A stretch of 64,000 nt of DNA from Thalassospira lucentensis (GCF_011806425.1 NZ_JAATOV010000001.1:930001-994000); one strand, 5' to 3'; counted from the stretch's first letter, positions 28,852-38,324 are shown. Numbers and translations: made by a program. The notes: a model not told the origin generated them from the sequence alone.

Positions 28852-29271
28852 ATGGCGAAGCAACCAGCCAAAGCACCAAGTCAGCGACAGCTTCGCGTGG
28901 CGGAAGAAATCCGCCAGGCGCTGTCGCAGGCATTGGAACGCGGTGATATTTACGAACCGGAACTGACCCGGCGCCCGGTTACCATTACGGGCGTCAGTCT
29001 TTCACCGGATATGCGCAATGCGATGATCTCCTTCACGCCACTTGGCGGGGGGGACGCGGAAAGCTCGCTTAAGGCTTTGACGCGTCAGAAAGGTCATCTG
29101 CGCAACCATGTGGCCCAAAAGGTGCACATGAAATATGTGCCTGCATTGCGATTTGTCGAAGACAAAAGTTTTGATGTCGCGGATCATATCGGCGCCTTGT
29201 TGCGCGATCCGCACGTGGCCCAAGATATTTCGGATAACGGTTCAAATGAGCCGGAAAATGAGGACGACTGA
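28852..29271 (+). CDS. rbfA: Ribosome-binding factor A
   Basis: Small KH-fold factor of 139 residues for 16S processing and cold adaptation. The N-terminus RQLRVAEEIRQALSQALERGDIYEP and the LRNHVAQKVHMKYVPALRFVED segment are diagnostic. GAGGAA sits 6 bases before the ATG. The stop shares a base with the truB start (TGATG). An acidic tail ends the protein. Confidence 0.95.
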   Translation: MAKQPAKAPSQRQLRVAEEIRQALSQALERGDIYEPELTRRPVTITGVSLSPDMRNAMISFTPLGGGDAESSLKALTRQKGHLRNHVAQKVHMKYVPALRFVEDKSFDVADHIGALLRDPHVAQDISDNGSNEPENEDD

Positions 29272-30197
29272 TGGCGCGTCGTCGTCGCGGGAATAGTATT
29301 AATGGCTGGCTGGCCGTCGATAAGCCCCTTGAGATCACGTCATCGACTGTGGTCAATCAGGTGCGTCGTCTGTTAGATGCGGCCAAGGCTGGACACGGTG
29401 GGACTCTTGACCCGCTGGCGTCTGGTGTGTTGCCAATTGCCTTTGGCGAAGCGACCAAAACGGTTGCATATGTCATGGATGGCAGCAAAAGTTATCGTGT
29501 GACGCTGAAATTCGGCGAAGCACGCAGCACGGATGATGCAGAAGGCGACGTTATTGAAACGTCCGACCATCGTCCGAGCGCAGACGAAATTAAGGCTGTG
29601 CTGAATGAATTCATTGGTGAAATTCAGCAGGTGCCGCCAAAGTTTTCGGCGATCAAGGTCAATGGCAAGCGTGCCTATGATCTGGCGCGCCGCGATGAAG
29701 ACGTGGTGTTAAAACCGCGTCCGATTCTGATCAAGGATCTTCGACTGGTCGACATGCCAGATCGCGATCATGCTGTGTTCGATGTTGTATCGGGCAAAGG
29801 GGCATATATGCGATCTTTGGCGCGCGATATTGCGCTGCGCCTTGGGACTGTCGGCTATATCGCCGGGCTTCGCCGTACGTCGGCGGGGCCATTTTCGGAA
29901 GGTGATTCCATTCGTTTGCAGGATCTGCTCGAAATGGACCCCGAAGAGGTGTTGAAGAAAATGCTTCCGGTTGAGACCGCGCTGGACGACATCCCGGCGC
30001 TGGCCCTGACCGAAGTCGAGGCGCAACGCCTTTCATCTGGCCAATCCGTTGGATTGTTGCCGGTTGCAAAGCGAAGTGCCCTCGAAAACCCCGTCGTGCA
30101 GGACGAGATCGTCTGTGCCATGCTCAATGACCGCGCTGTTGCGTTGGCTGAGATAAGTGGTGGCGAAATTCGACCTGTGCGTGTTTTTAATCTCTAA
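29271..30197 (+). CDS. truB: tRNA pseudouridine(55) synthase TruB
   Basis: Makes pseudouridine 55 in the T-loop, 308 residues. The catalytic segment [15 protein letters not shown] holds the active-site Asp (about residue 47), and [20 protein letters not shown] follows. It overlaps rbfA by one base. The C-terminus has a PUA-like part. rpsO starts 17 bases downstream. Confidence 0.95.
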   Translation: MARRRRGNSINGWLAVDKPLEITSSTVVNQVRRLLDAAKAGHGGTLDPLASGVLPIAFGEATKTVAYVMDGSKSYRVTLKFGEARSTDDAEGDVIETSDHRPSADEIKAVLNEFIGEIQQVPPKFSAIKVNGKRAYDLARRDEDVVLKPRPILIKDLRLVDMPDRDHAVFDVVSGKGAYMRSLARDIALRLGTVGYIAGLRRTSAGPFSEGDSIRLQDLLEMDPEEVLKKMLPVETALDDIPALALTEVEAQRLSSGQSVGLLPVAKRSALENPVVQDEIVCAMLNDRAVALAEISGGEIRPVRVFNL

Positions 30198-30214
30198 AGG
30201 CGAAAGGATGCCTG

Positions 30215-30484
30215 ATGTCGATTACTGCTGAACGCAAATCCGAGCTGATCAAAGAATTTGGTCAGAAAGAAGGTGACACCGGTTCCCCCGAAGTACAGGT
30301 TTCAATCCTGACCGAACGGATCAAGAACCTTACCGAGCACATGAAAGAGCACAAGCACGACTTCCATAGCCGTCGTGGTCTTCTCATGATGGTTGGTCAG
30401 CGTCGCCGTCTGCTCAAGTATCTGCAGCGCAAAGACCAGTCGCGTTACGAGACGATCATTGAACGTCTCGGCATTCGCCGCTGA
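30215..30484 (+). CDS. rpsO: 30S ribosomal protein S15
   Basis: 89-residue S15 that binds the 16S central domain. Hallmarks are [22 protein letters not shown] and [22 protein letters not shown]. The start codon has AAAGGA upstream. A strong terminator follows at 30494, so pnp is expressed by read-through or its own promoter. Confidence 0.97.
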   Translation: MSITAERKSELIKEFGQKEGDTGSPEVQVSILTERIKNLTEHMKEHKHDFHSRRGLLMMVGQRRRLLKYLQRKDQSRYETIIERLGIRR

Positions 30485-30493
30485 TTTCGAACT

Positions 30494-30527
30494 GCGGCGG
30501 AGGGTCACCTCCGCCGTCGTTTTTTAT
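30494..30527 (+). terminator. Terminator after rpsO
   Basis: Stem GCGGCGGAGG / CCTCCGCCGT (one mismatch) with a GTCA loop and a TTTTTT tail. In the following leader (30558-30574) GGTCGG / CCGACC forms another hairpin, in the position where pnp messages are cut for autoregulation in other bacteria. Confidence 0.85.
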
Positions 30528-30693
30528 TGCTCCGGTGGATCGGGGCACGAGAAGTAAGGTCGGATGGGCCGACCAGATGCTTAATCCGGACCCATTAATT
30601 ATGACGCTGTTACGAAAGCCTCATGATTAATGTGTTCGGAACTCGTGTACGAATATGGGTCCGCCAGAGGTTTGTAAGAGGAAGAGAAAAATA

Positions 30694-32817
30694 ATGTTTA
30701 ATGTCGTCCGTAAGGAAATGCAGTGGGGCAATGCCAAACTGACCCTTGAAACCGGTAAAATTGCCCGTCAGGCTGATGGTGCGGTTAAGGTCACCCTTGG
30801 TGAAACCGTTGTTCTTTGTACTGCTGTTGGCGCAAAACAGCCGCGCCCGGATGTCGACTTTTTCCCGCTGACCGTGAACTACCAGGAAAAAGCATTTGCC
30901 GCTGGCAAAATCCCGGGGGGGTTCTTTAAGCGTGAAGGCCGTCCGTCGGAAAAAGAAACCCTTGTTTCGCGTTTGATCGACCGTCCGATCCGCCCGCTGT
31001 TCCACCCGCTGTATCGTAACGACACCCAGATCGTTTGTACCGTTCTGTCCCACGACATGGAAAACGACCCGGATGTGGTTGCCATGATTGGTACGTCTGC
31101 GGCATTGACCATTTCTGGTCTGCCGTTCCTCGGCCCGATTGGTGCGGCACGTGTTGGTTACAAAGACGGTGAGTACATCCTCAATCCGGCGACCGATACG
31201 ATCAAAGAAGGCGATCTTGATCTTGTTGTTGCGGGTACCCGCGATGGCGTGATGATGGTTGAGTCCGAAGCATCCGAGCTTTCTGAAGAAGTTATGCTTG
31301 GCGCTGTTAAATTCGGTCACGATCAGTTCCAAGGCGTTCTCGACCTGATCATCGATCTGGCCGAAGATGCAGCCAAAGAACCGCGTGCGGTTGCAGAACT
31401 GCCAGAAGGTTATGACGCGCTGGTCGAAAAAATTGCTGGTCTTGGCACCGATGCCCTGACCCAGGCATATAGCCACGTTGTCAAACAGGAACGTTCGGCT
31501 GCTGTTTCGGCTGCCAAAGCTGAAATCGTCGAGAAACTCGGTGATGATGTTCCGGACGCGCTGAAAGGCAAAGTTTCGTCGATCATTAAGGATCTGGAAA
31601 AAGACATCGTTCGCGGTGCGATCCTGAAAACCGGCAAACGTATCGATGGCCGTACCGGTGCCGACGTTCGTCCGATCATGGGCGAAGTTTCGGTTCTGCC
31701 GCGTTCGCATGGCTCGTCGATCTTCACCCGTGGTGAAACTCAGGCGCTTGCCGTTGTGACCCTTGGTACTGGCCAGGACGAACAGATCGTTGATGCGCTT
31801 GACGGTGAATACCGTGAAAGCTTCATGCTGCATTACAACTTCCCGCCGTACTCGGTTGGTGAAGCTGGCCGTATGGGTTCGCCGGGCCGTCGTGAAATCG
31901 GTCACGGTAAACTGGCATGGCGCGCGTTGCATCCGTTGATGCCGACCAAAGACGTCTTCCCGTACACCACCCGTATTGTTTCGGAAGTAACCGAATCAAA
32001 CGGTTCGTCTTCGATGGCGACGGTTTGCGCAAGTTCGCTTGCCATGATGGATGCCGGTGTTCCGCTGACGCGTCCGGTCGCAGGTATTGCGATGGGCCTG
32101 ATCAAAGAAGCCGACGATTTTGCTGTTCTGTCTGACATCATGGGTGATGAAGATCACCTTGGTGACATGGACTTTAAAGTTGCGGGTACCGAAAATGGTA
32201 TTACGTCGCTACAAATGGACATCAAAATCACTTCGGTGACCGCTGAGATCATGCAGATTGCATTGAAACAGGCACGTGATGGCCGTTTGCACATCCTTGG
32301 CGAAATGTCCAAGGCGCTTCCGGAAGCACGTGGTGAAGTTTCGGGCAACGCACCGACCATTACCCAGTTCTCGATCCCGAAAGACAAAATTCGTGATGTC
32401 ATCGGTTCGGGCGGTAAGGTCATTCGCGAAATCTGCGAAGAAACCGGCGCGAAAGTCGATATCGAAGATGATGGTTCGATCACCGTCGCACATACCGATG
32501 GTGCAAAAGGCAAACAAGCAGTCGATTGGATCAAGTCCATCGTTGCGGAACCTGAATTGAATCATATCTATGATGGTAAGGTCGTTAAGGCCGTCGATTT
32601 TGGTGCGTTCGTGAACTTCTTTGGCGCACGTGACGGTCTGGTTCACATTTCCGAACTGGCACCTGAGCGTGTCAAACAGGTTTCGGACATCGTGAAAGAA
32701 GGCGACGCTGTAAAAGTCAAAGTCATCGGTTTCGATGATCGCGGTAAGATCAAACTGTCGATGAAACGTGTCGACCAGGAAACCGGTGCTGACCTCGACG
32801 CAGGCGACGCCGAATAA
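30694..32817 (+). CDS. pnp: Polyribonucleotide nucleotidyltransferase (PNPase)
   Basis: 3'-5' phosphorolytic exoribonuclease of 707 residues, core of the degradosome. Two RNase PH domains ([11 protein letters not shown] and [20 protein letters not shown]) flank an all-helical linker. A KH domain ([27 protein letters not shown]) and an S1 domain ([19 protein letters not shown]) follow. AGGAAG lies upstream of the ATG at 30694. It closes the translation block; the NMO-like gene starts about 100 bases on. Confidence 0.97.
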   Translation: MFNVVRKEMQWGNAKLTLETGKIARQADGAVKVTLGETVVLCTAVGAKQPRPDVDFFPLTVNYQEKAFAAGKIPGGFFKREGRPSEKETLVSRLIDRPIRPLFHPLYRNDTQIVCTVLSHDMENDPDVVAMIGTSAALTISGLPFLGPIGAARVGYKDGEYILNPATDTIKEGDLDLVVAGTRDGVMMVESEASELSEEVMLGAVKFGHDQFQGVLDLIIDLAEDAAKEPRAVAELPEGYDALVEKIAGLGTDALTQAYSHVVKQERSAAVSAAKAEIVEKLGDDVPDALKGKVSSIIKDLEKDIVRGAILKTGKRIDGRTGADVRPIMGEVSVLPRSHGSSIFTRGETQALAVVTLGTGQDEQIVDALDGEYRESFMLHYNFPPYSVGEAGRMGSPGRREIGHGKLAWRALHPLMPTKDVFPYTTRIVSEVTESNGSSSMATVCASSLAMMDAGVPLTRPVAGIAMGLIKEADDFAVLSDIMGDEDHLGDMDFKVAGTENGITSLQMDIKITSVTAEIMQIALKQARDGRLHILGEMSKALPEARGEVSGNAPTITQFSIPKDKIRDVIGSGGKVIREICEETGAKVDIEDDGSITVAHTDGAKGKQAVDWIKSIVAEPELNHIYDGKVVKAVDFGAFVNFFGARDGLVHISELAPERVKQVSDIVKEGDAVKVKVIGFDDRGKIKLSMKRVDQETGADLDAGDAE

Positions 32818-32916
32818 GCAACTTGAATGCCGGACGACGATAAAAACGAAACGTCGTCCGGCAGTCATAGCGATGCAGGGGTGTCGCTGGCAAATTGCCG
32901 AATGGGAGAGACGAAC

Positions 32917-34311
32917 TTGAAAGCCCTCAATCCGCTCGTCATGTCGGGTAAAGAAGTCTTGCCAGTTATCGAAGGTGGCAAAGGCGTCGCTGTCTCGACG
33001 GGCAAAAGTTCCGGCGCATGGGCTGCCGCCGGCGGTATCGGGACTTTTTCCGCTGTTAATGCCGACTCGTATGACGAAAACGGCAACATTATCCCGGTAG
33101 AATATACAGGTAAAACCCGTGGTGACCGGCATCAGGAACTGATTGCTAACGGTATCCGCGGCGGTATTGCACAGGCGCAAATTGCCCACGAAATGCGCAA
33201 CGGCGAAGGCCGTTTGCACATGAACGTATTGTGGGAAATGGGCGGTGCTGAACCGATCCTGGAAGGTGTTCTTGAAGGCACCAAAGGGCTCGTGCATGGG
33301 GTAACCTGTGGCGCGGGTATGCCCTATAAAATTGCACAGATCGCCGCGAATTACGGCGTTCATTATTACCCGATCGTATCCTCGGCCCGTGCGTTCCGTG
33401 CGTTGTGGCTGCGGTCTTACAAAAAGATTCCAGAATGGCTGGGCGGCGTGGTCTATGAAGATCCATGGCGTGCAGGTGGCCATAATGGTCTGTCCAATTC
33501 CGAAGATCCTCTGGTGCCAGAAGATCCGTTCCCGCGTGTCCGCGATCTGCGTACCTTTATGAATTCGGTTGGTCTGAACCATGTGCCAATTCTGATGGCT
33601 GGTGGTGTCTGGTACCTGCGTGATTTTGAAGACTGGATCGACAATCCGGAAGTCGCCCCGGTGGCCTTCCAGTTCGGTACCCGTCCGCTTCTGACCCAGG
33701 AAAGCGAGATTTCCGACGAATGGAAACAGCGCCTGACCACGCTTAAGAACGGTGAAGTATCGCTGCATAAATTCAGCCCGACGGGCTTTTATAGCTCGGC
33801 GGTACGTAACGCGTTCCTTGAAGACCTGCATCAGCGTTCGGATCGTCAGGTACGTTATTCACGTACCGCTGAGGCCGACTTGCATGTTGGTATTCCGCTG
33901 GGCCGTCGTGGGCGTCCGATCTATGTCCGCGAAGACGATGCCGATAAGGTGCGTGGCTGGCTTGAAGCTGGTTACACCGAAGGCATGCCGACCCCGGATG
34001 AAACCATGGTGTTCTTGACCCCTGAAAGCGCGCTGACGGTCAAAAAAGACCAGATCGATTGCATGGGGTGCTTGTCACAATGCCAGTTCTCTAACTGGGA
34101 ACAGCACACCGGTACGACCGGCAAGCGGGCCGATCCGCGTTCTTTCTGTATTCAGAAAACGCTGCAGAACATTGCGCATGGTGCCGAAGTTGAAAACGAA
34201 CTGATGTTTGCTGGGCATAATGCTTATAAGTTTGGCGAAGATCCGTTCTATGCCAACGGCAATATTCCGACGGTAAAACAGCTTGTTGATCGCATCATGA
34301 CCGGTGACTAA
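32917..34311 (+). CDS. Nitronate monooxygenase-like flavoprotein with C-terminal Cys cluster
   Basis: TIM-barrel FMN protein of the 2-nitropropane dioxygenase family, about 464 residues. Conserved glycine-rich segments include KSSGAWAAAGGIGTFS and HGVTCGAGMPYKIAQIAA, with MAGGVWYLRDFEDW and FQFGTRPLL later. The C-terminal 90 residues add CMGCLSQCQFSNW and SFCIQKTLQ, a cysteine set that could hold an iron-sulfur cluster. The TTG at 32917 has a strong GGGAGAG 7 bases upstream; in-frame ATGs at 32902 and 32827 are alternatives. Substrate unknown. A terminator follows at 34337. Confidence 0.8.
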   Translation: MKALNPLVMSGKEVLPVIEGGKGVAVSTGKSSGAWAAAGGIGTFSAVNADSYDENGNIIPVEYTGKTRGDRHQELIANGIRGGIAQAQIAHEMRNGEGRLHMNVLWEMGGAEPILEGVLEGTKGLVHGVTCGAGMPYKIAQIAANYGVHYYPIVSSARAFRALWLRSYKKIPEWLGGVVYEDPWRAGGHNGLSNSEDPLVPEDPFPRVRDLRTFMNSVGLNHVPILMAGGVWYLRDFEDWIDNPEVAPVAFQFGTRPLLTQESEISDEWKQRLTTLKNGEVSLHKFSPTGFYSSAVRNAFLEDLHQRSDRQVRYSRTAEADLHVGIPLGRRGRPIYVREDDADKVRGWLEAGYTEGMPTPDETMVFLTPESALTVKKDQIDCMGCLSQCQFSNWEQHTGTTGKRADPRSFCIQKTLQNIAHGAEVENELMFAGHNAYKFGEDPFYANGNIPTVKQLVDRIMTGD

Positions 34312-34336
34312 CGCACCGTTCTAAAAGAAAAATACA

Positions 34337-34366
34337 AAGGGCCGGATTTTTCCGGCCCTTTTTTAT
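34337..34366 (+). terminator. Terminator after the NMO-like gene
   Basis: Perfect 10-bp stem AAGGGCCGGA / TCCGGCCCTT with a 4-base loop and a TTTTTA tail. Confidence 0.88.
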
Positions 34367-34389
34367 TGTCCATTATCGTTAAGACGGCG

Positions 34390-34482
34390 GATTTTGAGCA
34401 GGTTGGAGTTGATCAAAATCAAAGAACCACGCGCAAAGGTTCCCTAAGGTACCCTCGAAATTGATCGGGCGTAAGAACCACG
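34390..34482 (+). promoter_or_regulatory. Dyad and direct repeats in the irr upstream region
   Basis: GATTTTGA (34390-34397) and TCAAAATC (34413-34420) form an inverted repeat. AAGAACCACG occurs twice (34422-34431 and 34473-34482), 51 bases apart. Both lie in the irr promoter/leader. No known ICE box is recognised. Function unknown. Confidence 0.35.
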
Positions 34483-34517
34483 TTTAAAGCCCGTCACGAA
34501 ATTTAAGGGGCAAGACA

Positions 34518-34958
34518 ATGAGCACCGCCGCACGTCCATACACCAACGCGTTGAACCGTCTTAAAGATGCCAATCTTCGCCCAACGCGGCAGCGTCTGGC
34601 TTTGGCGCGGTTAATGTTTGAAGACGGTCACCGTCATCTTACAGCCGAGCAGCTGCATTCCGAAGCGATGTCCAACAGCATCAAGGTATCGCTGGCAACG
34701 GTATATAACACCTTGCACCAGTTTACGGATGCCGGTTTGCTCCATGAAATTGTCATCGACTCGGGCCGGTCTTACTTCGATACCAACACCGCACCGCATT
34801 ACCATTTTTACTGCGAAGAAGACGGTATGCTGTCGGATATCCCGGCCGACGCCGTTCAGATCGAAGGCATTCCGAGCGTGCCAAGCGGTACGCAGCTGCA
34901 GTCGGTTGATCTTGTGTTCCGGCTTAAACGCGACTCTGTTGCGCGCGACGCGGCCTGA
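34518..34958 (+). CDS. irr: Iron response regulator Irr (Fur family)
   Basis: Alphaproteobacterial haem-sensing regulator of 146 residues. The winged helix (RPTRQRLALARLMF, VSLATVYNTLHQFTDAGLL) is followed by the His motif PHYHFYCEEDG, which corresponds to the HHH haem/metal site of Irr. The N-terminal GCPWHD haem motif of Bradyrhizobium Irr is absent. AAGGGG precedes the ATG. Irr normally represses haem synthesis and iron storage when iron is low; its targets here may include the neighbouring rubrerythrin-like gene, but no ICE box was recognised. Confidence 0.88.
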   Translation: MSTAARPYTNALNRLKDANLRPTRQRLALARLMFEDGHRHLTAEQLHSEAMSNSIKVSLATVYNTLHQFTDAGLLHEIVIDSGRSYFDTNTAPHYHFYCEEDGMLSDIPADAVQIEGIPSVPSGTQLQSVDLVFRLKRDSVARDAA

Positions 34959-34979
34959 TCGTTTTATCCATTTGCTTGT

Positions 34980-35158
34980 ACCCAAATCACCTTGGGTTTT
35001 GACGGCGAAGAACCGTTTCACCTTTGGCGCAATCCAAAGGTGACTGGCAGATGAAATATCGGACCAACTGGTGCAAATTGGTCCCACGATGCTTGACGGT
35101 CAGACATTTCAGCACAAATACAGAGGTGGCAAACCCAAGCTGGTTTGCCATCTTTTTT
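34980..35158 (+). other. Four consecutive hairpins between irr and the rubrerythrin-like gene
   Basis: Stem 1: ACCCAA / TTGGGT (34980-34997) then TTT. Stem 2: a perfect 9-bp CACCTTTGG / CCAAAGGTG (35019-35042). Stem 3: GGACCAA / TTGGTCC (35061-35084). Stem 4: GGTGGCAAACC / GGTTTGCCATC (35125-35152) then TTTTTT, a strong terminator. Stem 1 may end irr. Stems 2-4, with a terminator at the end, look like a small RNA or a structured 5' leader rather than a plain gap. Confidence 0.5.
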
Positions 35159-35226
35159 GTTTGACGCCTTTCGTGTGGAACGTCGATCACGATCCATGCG
35201 AACAAGAATATAAAAGGACAGCGCAC

Positions 35227-35658
35227 ATGGCGCTTAAGGGAACACGTACCGAGGAAAACCTGCGCGCAGCCTTTGCCGCGGAATCCCAAACTAATCGCCG
35301 ATATCTTTACTTCGCCCAACAGGCCGACATCGAAGGCGATACCGAGGCCGCCGAGTTTTTCCGCGCTGCGGCTGAGGCGGAAACCGGTCATGCTTTTGGC
35401 CATCTGGAATTTCTGGAAAAAACCGGCGATCCAGTCACGGGAAAGGCACTTGGCACGACGCAGCTTAATCTTGATGCGGCTTTGGCGTTGGAACAGGCGG
35501 AAGCCGACAAAAGCTATCCGGAAATGGCGCGCATCGCGCGCGAAGAAGGGCTTGAAGATGTTGCTGCCTGGTTTGAAAGCCTTGCCCGCGTTGAAAAGGC
35601 ACATGCCCAGCGCATAGAGCGATTGATTGCCCGGGCGCATCCTGCTTCGTCGTCCTAA
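35227..35658 (+). CDS. Rubrerythrin-like diiron protein
   Basis: Ferritin-fold protein of 143 residues without a rubredoxin domain. Helix 1 carries AAFAAESQTNRRYLYFAQQAD with the metal Glu. The second pair is EAETGHAFGHLEFL, and the C-terminal half repeats the pattern with Glu and His residues (ARVEKAHAQRIERL). Such proteins remove peroxide or handle iron. AAGGA lies 9 bases before the ATG. Position after irr suggests iron- or peroxide-linked control, and the structured leader at 34980-35158 may take part. Confidence 0.85.
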   Translation: MALKGTRTEENLRAAFAAESQTNRRYLYFAQQADIEGDTEAAEFFRAAAEAETGHAFGHLEFLEKTGDPVTGKALGTTQLNLDAALALEQAEADKSYPEMARIAREEGLEDVAAWFESLARVEKAHAQRIERLIARAHPASSS

Positions 35659-35663
35659 TTAGT

Positions 35664-35963
35664 ATGATCGGACCAAATATGTTTGTTGTATCGCTTCGCT
35701 ACAAAGTGCCGCTTGATCAGGTTGATGCGCATATAGAAGGTCATATCGCGTGGCTCAAGGCCGGGTATGGCAAGGGAATGTTTCTGGCATCCGGGCGCAA
35801 GGTACCGCGCGATGGCGGGGTGATTTTGGCCAAGGGCGACCGGGCGGCATTGGAAGACGAACTAACACGTGATCCGTTCCATCAACATGATCTTGCCGAA
35901 TATACAATCACGGAATTTGATCCGGTGATGGTGGCAGATGGCTTGGAAGCCTTGCAGGGCTGA
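35664..35963 (+). CDS. YciI-family protein
   Basis: 99-residue dimeric alpha/beta-barrel protein of the YciI family, with the typical His-Asp motif in the first half (DAHIEGHIAWLKAGYGKG) and ending FDPVMVADGLEALQG. YciI proteins are poorly characterised; some have dehalogenase-like activity. It starts 5 bases after the rubrerythrin stop and is probably co-transcribed. A downstream ATG at 35679 is an alternative start. Confidence 0.8.
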   Translation: MIGPNMFVVSLRYKVPLDQVDAHIEGHIAWLKAGYGKGMFLASGRKVPRDGGVILAKGDRAALEDELTRDPFHQHDLAEYTITEFDPVMVADGLEALQG

Positions 35964-35990
35964 TTGCGATCAACATCGTCAGTGAACGTT

Positions 35991-36017
35991 AAAAAGGGGG
36001 TGTAACCCCCCTTTTTT
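35991..36017. terminator. Bidirectional terminator between yciI and eutC
   Basis: AAAAAGGGGGTGTAACCCCCCTTTTTT: a GC stem flanked by A-run and T-run, so it works on both strands. It lies between two converging operons. Confidence 0.88.
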
Positions 36018-36023
36018 GTGTAC

Positions 36024-36821
36024 TTAGGTGTCAATCAGGGCAGGATTGGATGAATTATCCTTAAGTGCGACTCCCGACAGGCCCAGTTTGCGTGCTTCGA
36101 GCATTAGATAGGCAATCTTTTTCGCAGCCTTTTTCGGGTCAAGGCCGGCGGGCCGTATGTTGGAAACGCAATTGCGGTCCGCATTTGATCGCCCCGGTTT
36201 TGGGCCCCACGTCAAATAGGCCCCAAGCGAATCCGCACTTGAAAGACCGGGACGTTCCCCGATCAGCATTACGGTTAATTTCGCGCCCAAGGCCGCACCA
36301 ATTTCATCGCCCAGCCCGACACGCGATTGTTCGGCCAAAATGATTGGTGCGACCGTCCAATCATCGCCCAGATGCCCCAAAATGTTCAGGGCGGTGTCGG
36401 CTGCTTGATCATGGGTGGCCCGTGCTGACAGGCCATCAGCAAGAATAAAGACGACGTCGTAATCACCCTTATAGCTGCGCAGAATGTCACGCGACGGATC
36501 ATCAAGTAACCGGCCAAGATCCGGGCGCTGTAAATAAGTGGCCCGATCCGGGGCAGCCGAATGTACGTCAACGATCTTGCCGTCATAATCCGTCAGTTTT
36601 TTGCGCACGATACTGGCATCAAAATCCATATGAACGGAATCGCGTGCCCGCGCATGCGCCATTTGAAATTCAAGCAGCCGTTCAGTCGGCAGGCCATCCC
36701 CGACCCGGCCAAGCCCAATCCGGGCATCCGTATGCACCCGAAGCGCATTCCACGGATCAAGGTCACTGTGGATGTTTTTCCGGGTGGTGTCGGCGATGTT
36801 TGTTGGTTTTAAATCCGCCAT
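36024..36821 (-). CDS. eutC: Ethanolamine ammonia-lyase small subunit
   Basis: Light chain of 265 residues that together with EutB splits ethanolamine to acetaldehyde and ammonia using adenosylcobalamin. Motifs include ARIGLGRVGDGLPT, ADGLSARATHDQA and GERPGLSSADSLGAYLTW. The start at 36821 overlaps the eutB stop by one base (TAATG). No microcompartment shell or reactivase gene is adjacent. The reaction's cofactor is the product of the cobalamin pathway whose ring genes lie at 53-60 kb. Confidence 0.94.
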   Translation of the reverse strand: MADLKPTNIADTTRKNIHSDLDPWNALRVHTDARIGLGRVGDGLPTERLLEFQMAHARARDSVHMDFDASIVRKKLTDYDGKIVDVHSAAPDRATYLQRPDLGRLLDDPSRDILRSYKGDYDVVFILADGLSARATHDQAADTALNILGHLGDDWTVAPIILAEQSRVGLGDEIGAALGAKLTVMLIGERPGLSSADSLGAYLTWGPKPGRSNADRNCVSNIRPAGLDPKKAAKKIAYLMLEARKLGLSGVALKDNSSNPALIDT

Positions 36822-38212
36822 TATGCTGCCCCCGACCATGCCAAAAGGTTTTGCGCGGCCTGCCCGTCAAGTTGCGGGCGCGTGCGACCGTTTTGATCGA
36901 TGATGTCCATCTTGCGCAGCCATTCGGCAAATTCAGGTGCAGGCTCCAACCCCAATGTCGATCGCAGATACATGGCATCATGGAAACTGGTACTTTGGTA
37001 ATTGAGCATGATGTCATCAGCCCCGGGCACCCCAATGACAAAGTTACATCCCGCAACCCCTAAAAGGGTGAGCAGATTGTCCATATCATCCTGATCGGCT
37101 TTGGCATGGTTGGTGTAGCAAACATCACATCCCATCGGTACGCCGAGCAACTTGCCACAAAAATGGTCTTCAAGCCCGGCACGGGTGATTTGTTTGCCAT
37201 CAAACAGATATTCCGGGCCGATAAAGCCAACCACCGTATTGACCAAAAGTGGTGAATAAGCGCGCGCCACCGCGTAGGCGCGTGCTTCAACGGTTTGCTG
37301 ATCGATCCCTTCGTGGGCATCGGCCGATAATGCCGCCCCCTGCCCGGTTTCGAAATACATGACGTTATTGCCAACCGTGCCGCGTTTAAGGCCCTTGGCG
37401 GCCTCTTCGGCCTCGGCCAGCATGGCAAGGGTGATGCCAAAACTGTCATTGGCTTTTTGGGTGCCGGCAATTGATTGAAACACCAAGTCCACCGGGGCGT
37501 TGCGTGCCATAACATCAATGGCCGTGGTCACATGCGCCAAAACACATGATTGTGTGGGGATATCAAGCCGTTCGCGTACTTCATCAATAAGGTTCAGAAG
37601 CTCAATCATCGCTTCGGGGCTATCCGTTGCGGGATTAATGCCAATTACCGCATCGCCACTGCCATGCATCAAACCATCCAGGATCGAGGCGGCAACCCCG
37701 GCGGGATCATCGGTCGGATGGTTGGGTTGCAGGCGCACAGAAAGATGGCCGGGTAAACCGACCGTATTGCGAAAACCCGTCACTACATGGCATTTTTTCG
37801 CCACCGCAATCAGGTCCTGATTACGCATCAGCTTGGACACCGCCGCGACCATTTCCGGCGTCAGGCCGGGGGCCAAGCTTTTAAGGGCTTCGGGTGTGGC
37901 CGCATCACTCAGCAGCCAATTACGAAAATCGCCCACGGTTAGCGATGACACGACGTCAAAAGCGTCGGGGTCATGCCCATCCATGATCAGGCGCGTTACA
38001 TCGTCACGTTCATAGGGGATCAGGGCGTCGCTGAGAAACTGTTTAAGTGGCACATCCGCCAGTGCAAAGCGTGCGGCCACCCGTTCTTCGTCTGACCCTG
38101 CGGCAAGACCTGCCAGCACATCGCCAGACCGAAGCGGGCTTGCCTTTGCCATCACCGTTTTTAGATCGGGAAAGGTGAAGCGTTCAAAATGAAAGGGCGC
38201 GCTTTGTTGCAA
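36821..38212 (-). CDS. eutB: Ethanolamine ammonia-lyase large subunit
   Basis: Catalytic TIM-barrel subunit of 463 residues. Family segments include GFRNTVGLPGHLSVRLQPNHPTDD, MYFETGQGAALSADAHEGIDQQT and GCDVCYTNHAKADQDDMD. The start codon is TTG at 38212 with a perfect AGGAGG 7 bases upstream. It follows the iron-ABC operon on the same strand but is separated by a terminator at 38287. The products would feed acetaldehyde and nitrogen metabolism. Confidence 0.95.
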   Translation of the reverse strand: MQQSAPFHFERFTFPDLKTVMAKASPLRSGDVLAGLAAGSDEERVAARFALADVPLKQFLSDALIPYERDDVTRLIMDGHDPDAFDVVSSLTVGDFRNWLLSDAATPEALKSLAPGLTPEMVAAVSKLMRNQDLIAVAKKCHVVTGFRNTVGLPGHLSVRLQPNHPTDDPAGVAASILDGLMHGSGDAVIGINPATDSPEAMIELLNLIDEVRERLDIPTQSCVLAHVTTAIDVMARNAPVDLVFQSIAGTQKANDSFGITLAMLAEAEEAAKGLKRGTVGNNVMYFETGQGAALSADAHEGIDQQTVEARAYAVARAYSPLLVNTVVGFIGPEYLFDGKQITRAGLEDHFCGKLLGVPMGCDVCYTNHAKADQDDMDNLLTLLGVAGCNFVIGVPGADDIMLNYQSTSFHDAMYLRSTLGLEPAPEFAEWLRKMDIIDQNGRTRPQLDGQAAQNLLAWSGAA

Positions 38213-38286
38213 GTTCAGCCTCCTGAAGCATCCGTCACATCGCCAGACAGGGTCCTGTCCGATTATTCAATGTTATACGACGCAAA

Positions 38287-38324
38287 ATGGGCGTCAGAAC
38301 GATGTGATTTGTTCTAACGCCCAT
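38287..38324 (-). terminator. Terminator after the iron ABC ATPase gene
   Basis: On the minus strand ATGGGCGTTAGAAC / GTTCTGACGCCCAT, a 14-bp stem with one mismatch and a 10-base loop, followed by TTTGCG. It isolates eutBC from the transporter operon. Confidence 0.8.

Noticed and set aside
24000..32800. High GAA/CGT/GTT codon use as a sign of horizontal transfer in the translation block
   Set aside because: It fits high expression of core genes in conserved order rather than foreign origin.
32209..33831. 540-codon minus-strand frame across pnp and the NMO-like gene, and a 440-codon one at 30610-31932
   Set aside because: Shadow frames of highly biased plus-strand genes; no domain, no start signal.
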